Source of the DNA: an uncultured Alphaproteobacteria bacterium
Lineage (GTDB): Bacteria; Pseudomonadota; Alphaproteobacteria; Thalassobaculales; Thalassobaculaceae
Direction: 5' to 3'
DNA: 64,000 nucleotides
Assembly (NCBI GenBank): GCA_937776645.1
Contig: CALMRI010000036.1
Coordinates: 1 to 64,000, forward strand
Shown here: piece by piece, positions 18,478-28,566 of the stretch
How positions within the stretch are numbered: position 1 is the stretch's first letter
Layout: each line of letters opens with the position of its first letter
Notes under the pieces: generated by a model
Database searches by the model: none
What the model saw: only the letters and a program-made list of their open reading frames with translations
What the model was told of the DNA's origin: nothing
Position numbers and translations under genes: made by a program

Positions 18478-19224
18478 ATGGCGCTTCCTCGCGACCCTAT
18501 CATTTTGATCCCCGCCCGCATGCAGTCCTCGCGGCTACCCAATAAACCGCTGGCGGATATTTGTGGCGAACCGATGATTGTCCAAGTCTGGCGACGCGCC
18601 ATGGAGGCCAATCTCGGGCGTGTCGTGGTTGCCTGCGGCGAGGAGGAGATCGTGGTCGCTATCCGCGCCGTCGGCGGCGAGGCCATCCTCACCGAGCCAA
18701 ACCTGCCCTCCGGTTCCGACCGGATCCACGCGGCGTTACGGATCGTTGATCCTAATGGCCGGCATGACGCGATCATCAATCTGCAGGGCGATCTGCCAGT
18801 TCTTGAGCCGAAGACTGTCAAGGCGACCTTGGATCTGCTGGACCGGCCCGAAGTTGATATCGGAACCGTGGCCGCCGAGATCACCCTGGATGAAGAGCGC
18901 GCCAGCACGAGCGTCAACAAAGCCGTCGTCGCCTGGGAGCAACCGGATGCGCTGCGTGGTCGCGCGCTCTACTTCACTAAGGCCCCGGCGCCGACCGGCC
19001 ATGGTCCGATGTTCCATCATATCGGCCTGTATTCCTACCGCCCAGAGGCCTTGGCGCGGTTCGTCTCGCTGCCCCCCTCGCCGCTCGAACTGATGGAGAA
19101 ACTCGAACAATTGCGTGCCCTGGAGGCCGGGATGAGGATAGACGTGGGGCGCGTTGACACGGTCCCGCTCGGTGTCGATACTCCGGCCGACCTAGAGCGC
19201 GCGCGCCTCCTTTTAATGTATTGA
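18478..19224 (+). CDS. kdsB: 3-deoxy-manno-octulosonate cytidylyltransferase
   Basis: KdsB activates Kdo with CTP to give CMP-Kdo for the lipopolysaccharide inner core, so the organism makes a Gram-negative outer membrane. The 248-residue protein has the nucleotidyltransferase signature ILIPARMQSSRLPNKPLADI at its N-terminus, then IINLQGDLPVL and VDTPADLERAR at the end. The ATG at 18478 matches the family's start; the frame's upstream extension does not. It is followed 16 bases later by pheA, an arrangement common in alphaproteobacteria. Confidence 0.95.
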   Translation: MALPRDPIILIPARMQSSRLPNKPLADICGEPMIVQVWRRAMEANLGRVVVACGEEEIVVAIRAVGGEAILTEPNLPSGSDRIHAALRIVDPNGRHDAIINLQGDLPVLEPKTVKATLDLLDRPEVDIGTVAAEITLDEERASTSVNKAVVAWEQPDALRGRALYFTKAPAPTGHGPMFHHIGLYSYRPEALARFVSLPPSPLELMEKLEQLRALEAGMRIDVGRVDTVPLGVDTPADLERARLLLMY

Positions 19225-19240
19225 AACCAGGACAAAATAC

Positions 19241-20101
19241 GTGGCTAACCCAAACCGCACCATCGCCTTCCAAGGCGAACTTGGCGCCAATTCTCATATG
19301 GCCTGCCAGGCTGCTTGCCCGGAACTTGATCCGCTGCCGTGTCACAGTTTCGAGGACATGCTTGCCGCCGTGCAGGAGAACCGCGCGCTCTGCGCCATGG
19401 TCCCGGTGGAGAACTCGGTCGCCGGACGGGTCGCCGACATTCATCACCTGCTACCCGAATCCGGCCTCTATATCACCGGCGAGCATTTCCAACGGGTGAA
19501 CGCCATGTTGCTGGGGGTGAAGGGGGCGCGGGTCGAGGATCTAACGGAAATCCACAGCCACGTGCACGCGCTCGGCCAATCGCGCAAACTAATGCGCGAG
19601 CTTGGAGTTGCGCCGGTGCAACATCCGGACACCGCCGGCGCCGCGCGACAGGTTGCCGAACGGGGCGACCGGACCATTGCCGCCATCGGACCGCGGCTGG
19701 CCGCCGAGATCTATGGCCTGGATATCCTGCGCGAGAATGTCGAGGACGCTGACCACAACACCACTCGCATGCTGATTATGGGCCGCGAGGCGATCATTCC
19801 ACCGGCCAATAACGGGCGGTGCGTGACCACTATCGTCTTTCAGGTCCGCAGTGTGCCGGCAGCGCTATACAAAGCCCTCGGCGGCTTCGCCACCAACGGC
19901 ATCAACCTGACCAAGCTCGAATCCTATATGGTTGGCGGCTCCTTCGAGGCAGCGCAATTTTATGTCGACGCCGATGGCCATCCCGAGGAGCCGTCGATGC
20001 ACTTGGCTTTAGAGGAACTGGGATTCTTCTGCCCGCCCGATGCGGTGCGGCTTCTCGGCACCTATCCGGCGCACCCGTTCCGGGCGACCAACGGGCGCTG
20101 A
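19241..20101 (+). CDS. pheA: Prephenate dehydratase with ACT domain
   Basis: The enzyme converts prephenate to phenylpyruvate in phenylalanine synthesis. The 286-residue protein starts at a GTG and has the catalytic domain pattern [21 protein letters not shown] and the conserved Thr-Arg pair in [11 protein letters not shown]. The C-terminal ACT domain (about residues 195-275) includes [14 protein letters not shown], the phenylalanine-sensing site, so feedback inhibition is expected. There is no chorismate mutase domain, in keeping with alphaproteobacteria. The downstream gap to lepA is about 115 bases. Confidence 0.94.
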   Translation: MANPNRTIAFQGELGANSHMACQAACPELDPLPCHSFEDMLAAVQENRALCAMVPVENSVAGRVADIHHLLPESGLYITGEHFQRVNAMLLGVKGARVEDLTEIHSHVHALGQSRKLMRELGVAPVQHPDTAGAARQVAERGDRTIAAIGPRLAAEIYGLDILRENVEDADHNTTRMLIMGREAIIPPANNGRCVTTIVFQVRSVPAALYKALGGFATNGINLTKLESYMVGGSFEAAQFYVDADGHPEEPSMHLALEELGFFCPPDAVRLLGTYPAHPFRATNGR

Positions 20102-20216
20102 CCCAACACAGACTAGCGCCGGAAGCCAGCTTTCGAACCACCTCTCGTCTTTCGTTGCGCGAATGCCCGATGGCCCCTATGTTCCGGGAAAATTCGCCCG
20201 GAGACCGGCCCTGCCG

Positions 20217-22019
20217 ATGACCGACCTATCGCATATCCGAAATTTCTCGATCATCGCCCATATCGACCACGGTAAGTCGACCTTGGCGGATCGTCTGATC
20301 CAATATTGCGGCGGTCTTGCGGACCGCGATATGAAGGAGCAGGTGCTAGACACGATGGATATCGAGCGGGAACGCGGCATCACCATCAAGGCCCAGGCGG
20401 TGCGGCTCAACTATATCGCCGACGACGGCGAGACCTATGAGCTGAACCTGATGGACACGCCGGGCCATGTCGACTTTGCCTATGAGGTCAGTCGGTCATT
20501 GGCGGCCTGCGAAGGTTCGCTGCTGGTGGTTGACGCCAGCCAGGGAGTTGAAGCGCAGACCCTTGCCAACGTCTATCAGGCGATTGACGCCAACCACGAA
20601 ATTATTCCGGTGCTGAACAAGGTCGACCTACCCGCCGCCGAGCCAGACCGGGTACGTGCGCAGATCGAGGAAGTTATCGGGCTCGACGCCTCCGACGCGG
20701 TCGAGATCTCGGCCAAGACCGGCCTCAACATTAAGGAGGTTCTCGAAGCCTTGGTCACCCGCCTACCGGCGCCAAAGGGAGACCCTGACGCACCGCTTAA
20801 GGCCCTGCTGGTAGATTCCTGGTACGATTCCTATCTCGGCGTGATGACCCTGGTCCGTGTCTATGACGGTACGATCAAAAAAGGGCAGCGCGTCCGGATG
20901 ATGCAAACCGGCGCCGTGCACCCGATCGATCGGGTCGGTGTGTTCACCCCTAAATTGACCGAGGCCAAGGAATTAGGTCCCGGCGCGATCGGCTTTGTGA
21001 CCGCCGCGATTAAGACCGTGGCCGATTGCCGAGTGGGTGACACCCTCACCGACGACCGCAAACCGACGGCTCAGGCTCTTGTTGGTTTCAAACCGAGTGT
21101 CCCAGTTGTGTTCTCCGGACTTTTCCCGGTTGACGCCGCCGATTACGAGCATCTGCGTGACAGTCTGAACAAACTCCGGCTGAACGATGCCAGTTTTTCC
21201 TTCGAGGCGGAAAGTTCGGCGGCTCTCGGCTTTGGGTTTCGCTGCGGCTTCCTCGGTCTGTTGCATCTGGAGATCATCCAGGAACGTCTGGAGCGGGAAT
21301 TCGATCTCGACCTGATCACCACCGCACCCAGTGTCGTCTACCGGGTAAAAATGAATTCCGGTGAGACCAAGGAACTGCACAACCCCTCGGACATGCCCGA
21401 TGTGGTCAGGATCGCCAGCATCGAGGAGCCATGGATCACCGCGACTATTTTCGTGCCGGACGACTATCTCGGGCCGATTCTCTCGCTGTGTACTGACCGG
21501 CGCGGTGAGCAGGTCGAGCTGACCTATGTCGGTTCACGCGCGATGGTGGTCTACCGGTTACCGCTGAACGAAGTGGTGTTCGACTTCTACGATCGGCTGA
21601 AATCGATCAGCCGGGGCTATGCCAGCTTCGATTATCAGATCGACGAATACCGCGAGGGTGACCTGGTGAGGATGAGCCTGTTGGTCAATGCCGAGCCGGT
21701 CGACGCCCTGTCGATGATCGTGCATGCCAGCCAGGCCGAACCGCGGGGCCGGGCCCTGTGCGGGCGGCTAAAGGATCTGATCCCGCGCCAACTGTTCAAG
21801 ATTCCGATCCAGGCGGCGATCGGCGGCAAGGTAATTGCCCGCGAGACAATCAGCGCCATGCGCAAGGACGTGACCGCCAAATGCTATGGCGGCGATATCT
21901 CACGCAAGCGCAAGCTGCTGGATAAGCAGAAGAAGGGGAAGAAAAAGATGCGGCAGTTCGGCCGGGTCGACATCCCCCAATCAGCCTTCATCGAAGCGCT
22001 CAAGATGGGCGACGCGTGA
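20217..22019 (+). CDS. lepA: Elongation factor 4 (translational GTPase)
   Basis: LepA is a ribosome-associated GTPase that assists translation and initiation or back-translocation. The 600-residue length is standard. It begins [18 protein letters not shown] (G1), followed by [11 protein letters not shown] (switch 1), MDTPGHVDF (G3) and VLNKVDLP (G4). The C-terminal LepA-specific domain includes [21 protein letters not shown] frame extends back to 20040, overlapping pheA, but the family start is the ATG at 20217. The gene is intact and a good phylogenetic marker for the window. Confidence 0.96.
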   Translation: MTDLSHIRNFSIIAHIDHGKSTLADRLIQYCGGLADRDMKEQVLDTMDIERERGITIKAQAVRLNYIADDGETYELNLMDTPGHVDFAYEVSRSLAACEGSLLVVDASQGVEAQTLANVYQAIDANHEIIPVLNKVDLPAAEPDRVRAQIEEVIGLDASDAVEISAKTGLNIKEVLEALVTRLPAPKGDPDAPLKALLVDSWYDSYLGVMTLVRVYDGTIKKGQRVRMMQTGAVHPIDRVGVFTPKLTEAKELGPGAIGFVTAAIKTVADCRVGDTLTDDRKPTAQALVGFKPSVPVVFSGLFPVDAADYEHLRDSLNKLRLNDASFSFEAESSAALGFGFRCGFLGLLHLEIIQERLEREFDLDLITTAPSVVYRVKMNSGETKELHNPSDMPDVVRIASIEEPWITATIFVPDDYLGPILSLCTDRRGEQVELTYVGSRAMVVYRLPLNEVVFDFYDRLKSISRGYASFDYQIDEYREGDLVRMSLLVNAEPVDALSMIVHASQAEPRGRALCGRLKDLIPRQLFKIPIQAAIGGKVIARETISAMRKDVTAKCYGGDISRKRKLLDKQKKGKKKMRQFGRVDIPQSAFIEALKMGDA

Positions 22020-22026
22020 GCCACGT

Positions 22027-22785
22027 ATGAGCCCGTCCCCCGCTCCGGCCCGAACAATCGCCGTCACCGGCGCTAGCCGCGGCCTCGGCGCCGCGATCTC
22101 CATCGAACTGGCCCAGCGTGGTTTCACCATCGGCTGTTTGTCGCGCAGGGGTATCGGCCCCGAGGATCAAGAGGTCCCGGCCGCGCTGCGTGGCGCGATG
22201 ATCAATCTGGCTTGCGACATCACCAACGAGGCCGAGGCCCGAGCTGCTCTGGCGACGCTGGTCGAGCAAACCGGTGCACTGAACGGTATCGTCAACAATG
22301 CCGGCCTGCACAAGCAAGGCCGCAGCAGCGCCTTTTCCAGCGCCGATTTCGCCGAAGTACTAAGCGTCAATGCCACCGGCGTATTCGCCATGAGCCGCGA
22401 GGCGCACCCGTTCCTGGTTGCAGCCGGCGGCGGCATAATCGTCAATATCGGCTCGCATTACGACAAGATGGGGGTGCGCCAACATGCCGCCTATTGCGCC
22501 TCGAAGGCCGCTGTCGGCGCGATCACCCGCTGTCTGGCAGTTGAATGGGCTCGCGACAACATCCGGGTCATTGACGTGGCCCCGGGCTTTATTCTGACCG
22601 ATCTCAACAAACCGCATATGGAAAGCGAACGCTTCCGCGACTTCATCACCAAGGCAATCCCGATCGGCCGCCCCGGCGAACCCGAGGAAGTAGCGCGCTT
22701 CGTCGCGGCGCTGATCGGCGAGGACATCCCGTTCGCAACCGGCGAAACCTATTATCTGGACGGTGCTCAGGCTATTTCCAACTAA
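22027..22785 (+). CDS. Short-chain dehydrogenase/reductase
   Basis: This is a 252-residue NAD(P)-dependent SDR. The cofactor motif TGASRGLG is at 14-21, NNAG follows in the middle, and the catalytic Tyr156-x3-Lys160 is in YCASKAAVG, with Ser at about 143 in IVNIGSHYD. The C-terminal PGEPEEVARFVAALIG and SAT-like (ATGETYYLDGAQ) patterns are those of classical FabG-like SDRs. It starts 7 bases after the lepA stop, suggesting cotranscription. The substrate is not evident. Confidence 0.9.
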   Translation: MSPSPAPARTIAVTGASRGLGAAISIELAQRGFTIGCLSRRGIGPEDQEVPAALRGAMINLACDITNEAEARAALATLVEQTGALNGIVNNAGLHKQGRSSAFSSADFAEVLSVNATGVFAMSREAHPFLVAAGGGIIVNIGSHYDKMGVRQHAAYCASKAAVGAITRCLAVEWARDNIRVIDVAPGFILTDLNKPHMESERFRDFITKAIPIGRPGEPEEVARFVAALIGEDIPFATGETYYLDGAQAISN

Positions 22786-23046
22786 GGCGATTTTGAACCG
22801 CGCAGATCGTCGTCCTCGCGAATAGATAAGGATCCAAACCTGACGCCTCCAGGTTAACCATTCATGGCCCAAGCCTGAGGTCTCCTACCGTGACCAGCAC
22901 CAAGATTATATTTATCCGATCGCCTCCACCCGGAATGGCCGGCGGGGCGGTCCGTGGTATGGGCCCTGGCTTTCGTCAGGGATTCGATGAAAAGCAGGCA
23001 AGAATATCAACCGAATAAACCCATACGTCGCACAGTCATACTCACC
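22786..23046. other. Intergenic region, no gene seen
   Basis: This 261-base gap separates the rightward SDR from the leftward CoA-transferase, so the two genes converge here. No open frame with family resemblance and no clear intrinsic terminator was recognised. Confidence 0.3.
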
Positions 23047-24186
23047 CTACCTCTTGCTCAGCTTCCCCAACACTTCTTCGGTATGCTCGCCCAGCTTCGG
23101 CGCCGGGCGGTGCAGTTTTGGCGGGGTCTCGGAGAGTTTGACCGGAAAGCCAGTCATCTTAACCATGCCATGGCCCGGATGATCCACCTCGAGCACCATC
23201 TCCTGAGAGAGCACCTGCGGGTCCGAGAACACCTCGCCGAGGTTCATCACCCGGCCACAGGGACAACCACCCTTGTTAATCACCTCAATCCAATGATCGA
23301 CGGATCGGGTCTCCGTCACCGCATTGATGATCTCAACCAACGCATCGCGGTTTTCCATCCGGTCGGCATTGGTCAGGAACCGGCTCTCCTCTAGCAGATG
23401 TAGCAGTCCAACTACCTCCAGGAACCGGTGCACGAAGATTTCGTTCGATGGCGCCACCGCTACCATGCCGTCGGTAGCCCGGAACAAGCCATAGGGGGCG
23501 GCGATCGGGTGGTTGTTGCCGGTACGCTTGGGGATCTTGCCAGTGGCAAAATATTCCGCCGACAAATATGCCATCATGCTGATCAGGCCGTTGGTCAGGC
23601 TCGATTCGACCGCTTGGCCCCGCCCAGTGCGCTCGCGCGCCTGCAACGCAGTGACTACGCCGAAGGCGCAGTAAAGCCCCGCAATCATATCACTCATCGG
23701 CGGCGCGGCACGCATCGGGTCTCCGTCGGGCAGGCCGTTGACACTCATGAAGCCGCTCATCGCCTGAGCGATAAAGTCAAAGGACGGCCGGTCGACATAA
23801 GGCCCCGTTGAACCATAGCCGTTGACGCTGGCCCGGATCAGGCGCGGGTTGAGCTCTCGCAAGCGCTCCGGCGAGAACCCCATCTTGGCCAAAACGTCGG
23901 GGCGATAGTTCTCGACGAGCACATCCGCCGTCTCCAACAACCGAGCCAAATCGGCCTTGCCCGCCTCGCTATAGAGATCCAGCACGATAGATTTTTTATT
24001 GCGATTAAACTGGGCAAAATACCAACTCAGGCCGTCCTTGATCGACCCTTGGACCCGCACCGGGTCGCCACCCTTCTCGCTCTCGACCTTGATCACCTCG
24101 GCGCCCATATCGGCCAGCATCAAGGTGCAGAACGGGCCGGCGAGGATGCGGGTCAGGTCAATGACCCGGATACCGGAAAGCGCCAT
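23047..24186 (-). CDS. Class III (CaiB/BaiF-type) CoA-transferase
   Basis: This 379-residue enzyme transfers CoA between organic acids by a covalent aspartyl-CoA intermediate. The N-terminus ALSGIRVIDLTRILAGPFCT and the segment RNKKSIVLDL are typical. The catalytic Asp is about residue 166 in PPMSDMIAGLY. The end of the protein (LGEHTEEVLGKL) matches the family. It lies 27 bases after the HMG-CoA lyase gene, so the pair may activate and then cleave a branched dicarboxylic acid such as 3-hydroxy-3-methylglutarate. The acid is inferred from context only. Confidence 0.92.
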   Translation of the reverse strand: MALSGIRVIDLTRILAGPFCTLMLADMGAEVIKVESEKGGDPVRVQGSIKDGLSWYFAQFNRNKKSIVLDLYSEAGKADLARLLETADVLVENYRPDVLAKMGFSPERLRELNPRLIRASVNGYGSTGPYVDRPSFDFIAQAMSGFMSVNGLPDGDPMRAAPPMSDMIAGLYCAFGVVTALQARERTGRGQAVESSLTNGLISMMAYLSAEYFATGKIPKRTGNNHPIAAPYGLFRATDGMVAVAPSNEIFVHRFLEVVGLLHLLEESRFLTNADRMENRDALVEIINAVTETRSVDHWIEVINKGGCPCGRVMNLGEVFSDPQVLSQEMVLEVDHPGHGMVKMTGFPVKLSETPPKLHRPAPKLGEHTEEVLGKLSKR

Positions 24187-24213
24187 CTGGAGAACTCGTC
24201 TATCGGTTCAAAA

Positions 24214-25152
24214 TTAGCCGGCGGCGGTCGCCACCTCGTCCATCGCGTGCAGTTGCAGGCGCGGCCCGGCCTTCATCAGCTGGCCCGGCAGTTCGCGACC
24301 CATCACCTGCTCCACATCATGGGCGACACTAATCAGTTTGCTGAGATCGATCCCAGTCTCGATACCCATCTCGTGCATCATGTAGACTAGGTCCTCGGTG
24401 CAGATGTTCCCGGTCGCCTTGGGCGCGAAGGGGCAACCGCCCATGCCGCCGAAGGACGAGTCATATTGGTCGATCCCCTCGTCCAGACCGGTCATCACAT
24501 TGACCAGGCCGATGCCGCGGGTGTTGTGAAAATGCAGCCCGATGGGCAGGCCAGGCAACGTGTCTTGCAGATGCCGCACAGCGCGTTGAACTACGGGCGG
24601 CGTCGCCATGCCCGTGGTATCGCCGAGCCCGACGCCAGTGAAGCCAAACTCCTTGTAGTGACGGGCGATATATTCAAGCTGCTTGACCGGCACGTCACCC
24701 TCGAACGGACAGCCCAGCGCGGTGGCGATGGACCCATGCACGGGGATACCAGCATCACCAGCGATCCTTGCGACCTCCTCGAAGCCGGCCAGCGACTCAT
24801 CGACCGTGCGGTTTACGTTCTTCATGTTGTGGCTTTCCGAAGCCGACATGAAGACGATGATCTCATCGACCCCGGCCTGGCATGCGCGGATCGCCCCCTT
24901 GGCGTTCGGGACCAGGGCCGACAGCACCGTATCGGTGGAGCGATCTAGGCCCTCAAGCACCTCGACCACATCGACCAGCTGCGGCACCGCACGCGGGGAA
25001 ACAAAGGAGGAAAATTCGATCCGGGGCACACCGGCGGCGATCAGATCATTGATCAGCCTGATCTTCGACGCCGTCGGAACGAAATAGGATTCGGCCTGCA
25101 ACCCATCACGGGGGCCAACTTCGGTAATCTCGACTTTGCTGGGTCTCGCCAT
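24214..25152 (-). CDS. mvaB: Hydroxymethylglutaryl-CoA lyase
   Basis: The enzyme splits 3-hydroxy-3-methylglutaryl-CoA into acetyl-CoA and acetoacetate, the last step of leucine breakdown. The 312-residue TIM-barrel protein has the N-terminal EITEVGPRDGLQAE with the metal-binding Asp, HFHNTRGIGLVN with the metal His pair, and GGCPFAPKATGN with the catalytic Cys. No other leucine-catabolic genes (liu cluster) are adjacent. A related lyase acting on citramalyl- or other 3-hydroxyacyl-CoA is possible, given the CoA-transferase partner. Confidence 0.91.
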   Translation of the reverse strand: MARPSKVEITEVGPRDGLQAESYFVPTASKIRLINDLIAAGVPRIEFSSFVSPRAVPQLVDVVEVLEGLDRSTDTVLSALVPNAKGAIRACQAGVDEIIVFMSASESHNMKNVNRTVDESLAGFEEVARIAGDAGIPVHGSIATALGCPFEGDVPVKQLEYIARHYKEFGFTGVGLGDTTGMATPPVVQRAVRHLQDTLPGLPIGLHFHNTRGIGLVNVMTGLDEGIDQYDSSFGGMGGCPFAPKATGNICTEDLVYMMHEMGIETGIDLSKLISVAHDVEQVMGRELPGQLMKAGPRLQLHAMDEVATAAG

Positions 25153-25367
25153 GGAGTGACTCCGTCAAAGGTATGGATTTAGTTGTTGTGCTTGCCATGC
25201 GCCGCCGGTCGGCGCAAGCGCCTCGGTGGTTAGCCCTATGACCGAATCATGACCGGCGGTTTCTTGATGCCGCGCAAAAGTTAGAGCAGACGCGCCAGGG
25301 CGCACCCACCACCTCCGAAGCCGTGCGTCCCCCCTTCGCGATACCGCCAACCAAGGCGGCTGCTACA
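25153..25367. other. Intergenic region, no gene seen
   Basis: This 215-base gap precedes mvaB on the minus strand and follows the SMP-30 gene. It presumably holds the mvaB promoter. No motif was recognised. Confidence 0.25.
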
Positions 25368-26342
25368 TCAGAATCTCCAATGCGGCGGCATCGCACCCGC
25401 GACCGGTGAGCGAAAACTGGCGATCCGGTTCGAGGCCAACGAGCCTACATAGCAGGTCTTCAGATCCGGGCCGCCAAAGCCGATGCTTGCGCAATTGCCC
25501 AGGATGCTGGCATTGCCGTCGACCAAATGCGCTCGCGTGTAGGTGTCATTCTGATAGGCTGCCTCAGCCCGATCGGTGACGCCCTGGTCGCCCCCATCGA
25601 AGACGATGTGCTGTCCCCCATCCGGAGCAATCCGGACGATGCGATTGCTGACCACGCTGGTGCACCAGATCCCGCCCTCGGCATCGAACTCAAAGCCGTC
25701 CGGGAAAATTCCACCACCATAGTCAGCGGCGGTCTCACGCGGGCCCAGGCTATTGTCGGCCTTAATCGCAAAACGGCAGATCGAGCGGCCCATGGTCTCG
25801 TGCACATAAAGCCAGCGGCCCGACGGATCGACCTTGTTCTCATTGGTGAAGCCGATCCCCTCGGCGACGATACGGGGCGAGCCCTGGTCATCCACCAGGA
25901 TCACCACCCCGTCGGCGAAATCCTTCTTGAAGCTATCATCGCGGTTGCGCGCCCAGGTGCTGACAGAAATCCAGATCCGGCCCTGCTCGTCGCGATTCGC
26001 GAAGTTGCAGGCCGGTAATTTGCGGCCATCGATCTCAAGCAGGAACGGAATCAGCGCCCCATCCCTTCGCAGCGTATAGACTCCGCCTTCGTCACCAACA
26101 TTGGCGATCAAGAACGATCCGTCCGGCATCAGCGAATAGCCGTTTGGAATGAACCCGGCGGGGATATCGCCGGACGTCGCCAGAATCAGCTCAGATGGTC
26201 CATCCGCATTCACCTTGGCAATACCGCCGCCACAATCGGCATGGCTGGCGAACAGCGCGCCCCTCTCGGTCGCGACAACGCATTCCGGGCGCACCAGGTC
26301 GCTGCCTATGAAGGTGATATCCTCGGGGCTCAGGGTGAACAT
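25368..26342 (-). CDS. SMP-30/gluconolactonase-family beta-propeller protein
   Basis: This is a 324-residue six-bladed beta-propeller of the SMP-30/LRE group, whose members hydrolyse sugar or other lactones with a bound divalent metal. Visible elements are RPECVVATERGALFASH at the first blade, GSFLIANVGDEGGVY, GFTNENKVDPSGRWLYVHET (metal-site Asn/Asp region) and PDGFEFDAEGGIWCTSVVSNRIV (second metal Asp). The frame is open far upstream on this strand, but that portion is antisense to the next SMP-30 gene; the family start is the ATG at 26342. It is divergent from the related gene at 26553. Confidence 0.86.
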   Translation of the reverse strand: MFTLSPEDITFIGSDLVRPECVVATERGALFASHADCGGGIAKVNADGPSELILATSGDIPAGFIPNGYSLMPDGSFLIANVGDEGGVYTLRRDGALIPFLLEIDGRKLPACNFANRDEQGRIWISVSTWARNRDDSFKKDFADGVVILVDDQGSPRIVAEGIGFTNENKVDPSGRWLYVHETMGRSICRFAIKADNSLGPRETAADYGGGIFPDGFEFDAEGGIWCTSVVSNRIVRIAPDGGQHIVFDGGDQGVTDRAEAAYQNDTYTRAHLVDGNASILGNCASIGFGGPDLKTCYVGSLASNRIASFRSPVAGAMPPHWRF

Positions 26343-26552
26343 CGGCGGCGCTCCAGAAAAGTGATGCCATTTCGACCAGGTTAAACGTCGGTGGCTATGG
26401 CCGGCAAGCAGCGTGGCCGGGTTTCGCGGCGAGCGGCATCCATCATCGGATCGATGATCCACCGACGCGCCGATTGAGTTGAAAATGCTGGCCACCCCCG
26501 TCGAGCCCCTCCATCCTCGCTCCCAATAACGCACCACACCCGGAGACCCGCC
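26343..26552. promoter_or_regulatory. Promoter region between divergent SMP-30 genes
   Basis: The two related lactonase-like genes point away from each other across 210 bases. The region should contain both promoters and possibly a shared operator. No palindromic operator was convincing by eye. Confidence 0.3.
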
Positions 26553-27485
26553 ATGACCAGCTTCCGCACCATCGCCGACGACCTGCAATTTCCCGAGGGG
26601 CCAATCGCCATGCTCGATGGCTCGGTAATCCTGGTCGAGATCGCCCGCGGCACCTTGACCCGGGTGCGCTCCGATGGCCGGACCGAGGTGATCGCCACCC
26701 CCGGCGGCGGACCGAACGGGGCGGCAATCGGGCCGGATGGCGCCTGCTATATCTGCAACAATGGCGGGCTCAAGTTCGAGCGTGACCCAGTCACCGGCAC
26801 TGTGCGGCCGGTCGGTCAGGCCGATGACTATGTGACTGGCCGGATCGAGCGGATCGATCTTGCCACCGGCAAGGTCGAGCGGCTGTATGACAAATGTGGC
26901 GATAACAAGCTGAACGGGCCGAACGACATCGTCTTCGACCGCGATGGCAATATGTGGTTCACCGATCTCGGCAAAACCCGGCACCGCGATATGGACCGCG
27001 GCGCGGTCTATTGGGCCAAGCCCGATGGCAGCGAGATCAAGCAGGTCATCCAACCGCTGATGACCCCCAACGGCATCGGCTTGTCGCCGGACGAGAAAAC
27101 CGTCTATGTCGCCGAGACCGAGTCGGCACGGCTGTATGCCTTTGAGATCACCGGGCCGGGCACGGTCAGCATGATCGGCTTTCCCAAGTCGATCACCGGT
27201 GGGCGTCTGGTCACCTGTGACGGCGGGTACAGGAAATTCGACTCCCTGGCGGTCGAGGCCGACGGCAAGATCTGTGTCGCCACTTTGCTGACCGGCGGCA
27301 TCACGGTGGCCAACCCGGATGGCGGCACCCACGAATTCGTCGAGGCCGATGATCCCTATACCACCAATATCTGCTTTGGCGGCGCGGACCTCAGAACCGC
27401 TTATCTGACCTTGTCCTGGAAGGGGTTGCTGGTCGATTGCCCGTGGCCACGCGCCGGATTACCTCTAAATTTTCTAAATACTTAG
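26553..27485 (+). CDS. SMP-30/gluconolactonase-family protein
   Basis: This 310-residue propeller has LQFPEGPIAMLDGSVILVEI with the first metal Glu, GPNGAAIGPDGACYICNN, KLNGPNDIVFDRDGNMWFTD with the Asn metal ligand, and MTPNGIGLSPDEKTVYVAET. These are canonical SMP-30/gluconolactonase blades, so lactone hydrolysis is likely. The ATG at 26553 is preceded by GGAGACC. It differs strongly in sequence from the divergent neighbour, so the pair is not a recent duplication. Confidence 0.9.
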   Translation: MTSFRTIADDLQFPEGPIAMLDGSVILVEIARGTLTRVRSDGRTEVIATPGGGPNGAAIGPDGACYICNNGGLKFERDPVTGTVRPVGQADDYVTGRIERIDLATGKVERLYDKCGDNKLNGPNDIVFDRDGNMWFTDLGKTRHRDMDRGAVYWAKPDGSEIKQVIQPLMTPNGIGLSPDEKTVYVAETESARLYAFEITGPGTVSMIGFPKSITGGRLVTCDGGYRKFDSLAVEADGKICVATLLTGGITVANPDGGTHEFVEADDPYTTNICFGGADLRTAYLTLSWKGLLVDCPWPRAGLPLNFLNT

Positions 27486-27578
27486 TTGGCAAATCCACCC
27501 AGGTGAATAAACAAGACCACTCAGGCGTCACCCGAGAGAACCGGGTGCGATAAACCCTGCGGTTAGGAAGGACGCGTT

Positions 27579-28532
27579 ATGCTGAGTCGAAAGCAACTTG
27601 ACGACTTCGAGGAAAATGGCTTTCTGGTGATCGATCAGGCCATCGACCGGCAGTTGGTGCTTGATCCACTGATCAGCGAATATGAACAGCTTTTGCAACA
27701 ACTCCGCGCCGGTTGGATCGCCGATGGTCGGCTCGATCGGCACGCACCGGCAGGGACGTTCGAAGACTTGATCACCTCAGCCTATCGTGCCGGTCTGGAC
27801 TATTTTCAACCCATGGACATCTCACTACCCGCCGGCGAAATTGCGCCGAGCGTCCCGTTTCATGCCGGGCCGGCCGTCTTCAGGATGATCACCGATAGCA
27901 ATTTGTTGGACAGCGTCGAGGCGATCATCGGCCCGGAAATCACCTCTAACCCGATCCAGCATGTCCGCATCAAACCACCCGCCGAAATTTTGGATGATAG
28001 CGAAATTCGCGCCCATATAACCTCAACGGATTGGCATCAGGACCGGGCGGTGACGCTTGAGGAAGCGGATCAAACCCGCATGGTCACATGCTGGCTCGCC
28101 GTTACCGACGCGACGGTTGAAAACGGCTGTCTACGGGTCATTCCGGGCAGCCATCGTGGCCGGATGATGCCGCATTGTCCGAATCCGCAATTGGGTATTC
28201 CCGGCGATTATATCGACGAAAAGGCCGCCTGCCCGGTGCCGGTGAAGGCTGGCGGCGCGATATTGTTTCACCCACTGACAATCCATGGTTCCCTGCCCAA
28301 TACCACGTCGAATATTCGCTGGAGCTTCGATCTTCGCTACAACGTCACAGGCGATCCGACAGGGCGGCCGGTGTTCCCGGATTTCATCGTCCGCAGTCGC
28401 GATACGCCGAGCAGCGAAATGCGAGATCCGGCTGAATGGCGGCGACTATGGGAGGCGGCCCGTGCCCGCCTTTCAAACAAACCGCCGGTGCAGATTCACC
28501 GCTGGTCGCCGGATGCCGCCCATTGCGCATAG
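27579..28532 (+). CDS. Phytanoyl-CoA dioxygenase (PhyH) family protein
   Basis: This is a 317-residue Fe(II)/2-oxoglutarate oxygenase. The iron triad is seen as H-x-D in STDWHQDRAVT and the distal His in LTIHGSLPNTTSN, followed by the 2OG-binding Arg in RWSFDLRYN. The N-terminal FEENGFLVIDQAIDRQLV is typical of PhyH proteins. Family members hydroxylate small acids, amino acid derivatives or secondary metabolites, and the substrate here is unknown. The AAGGA-like site upstream of the ATG supports the start. Confidence 0.88.
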   Translation: MLSRKQLDDFEENGFLVIDQAIDRQLVLDPLISEYEQLLQQLRAGWIADGRLDRHAPAGTFEDLITSAYRAGLDYFQPMDISLPAGEIAPSVPFHAGPAVFRMITDSNLLDSVEAIIGPEITSNPIQHVRIKPPAEILDDSEIRAHITSTDWHQDRAVTLEEADQTRMVTCWLAVTDATVENGCLRVIPGSHRGRMMPHCPNPQLGIPGDYIDEKAACPVPVKAGGAILFHPLTIHGSLPNTTSNIRWSFDLRYNVTGDPTGRPVFPDFIVRSRDTPSSEMRDPAEWRRLWEAARARLSNKPPVQIHRWSPDAAHCA

Positions 28533-28566
28533 CTGGAGATGACGACCATGGCGGGCGCTCCGCTGC

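Noticed and set aside
26343-27332. Upstream extension of the leftward SMP-30 frame
   Set aside because: This part is antisense to the rightward SMP-30 gene, which has clear family motifs; the leftward protein starts at 26342.
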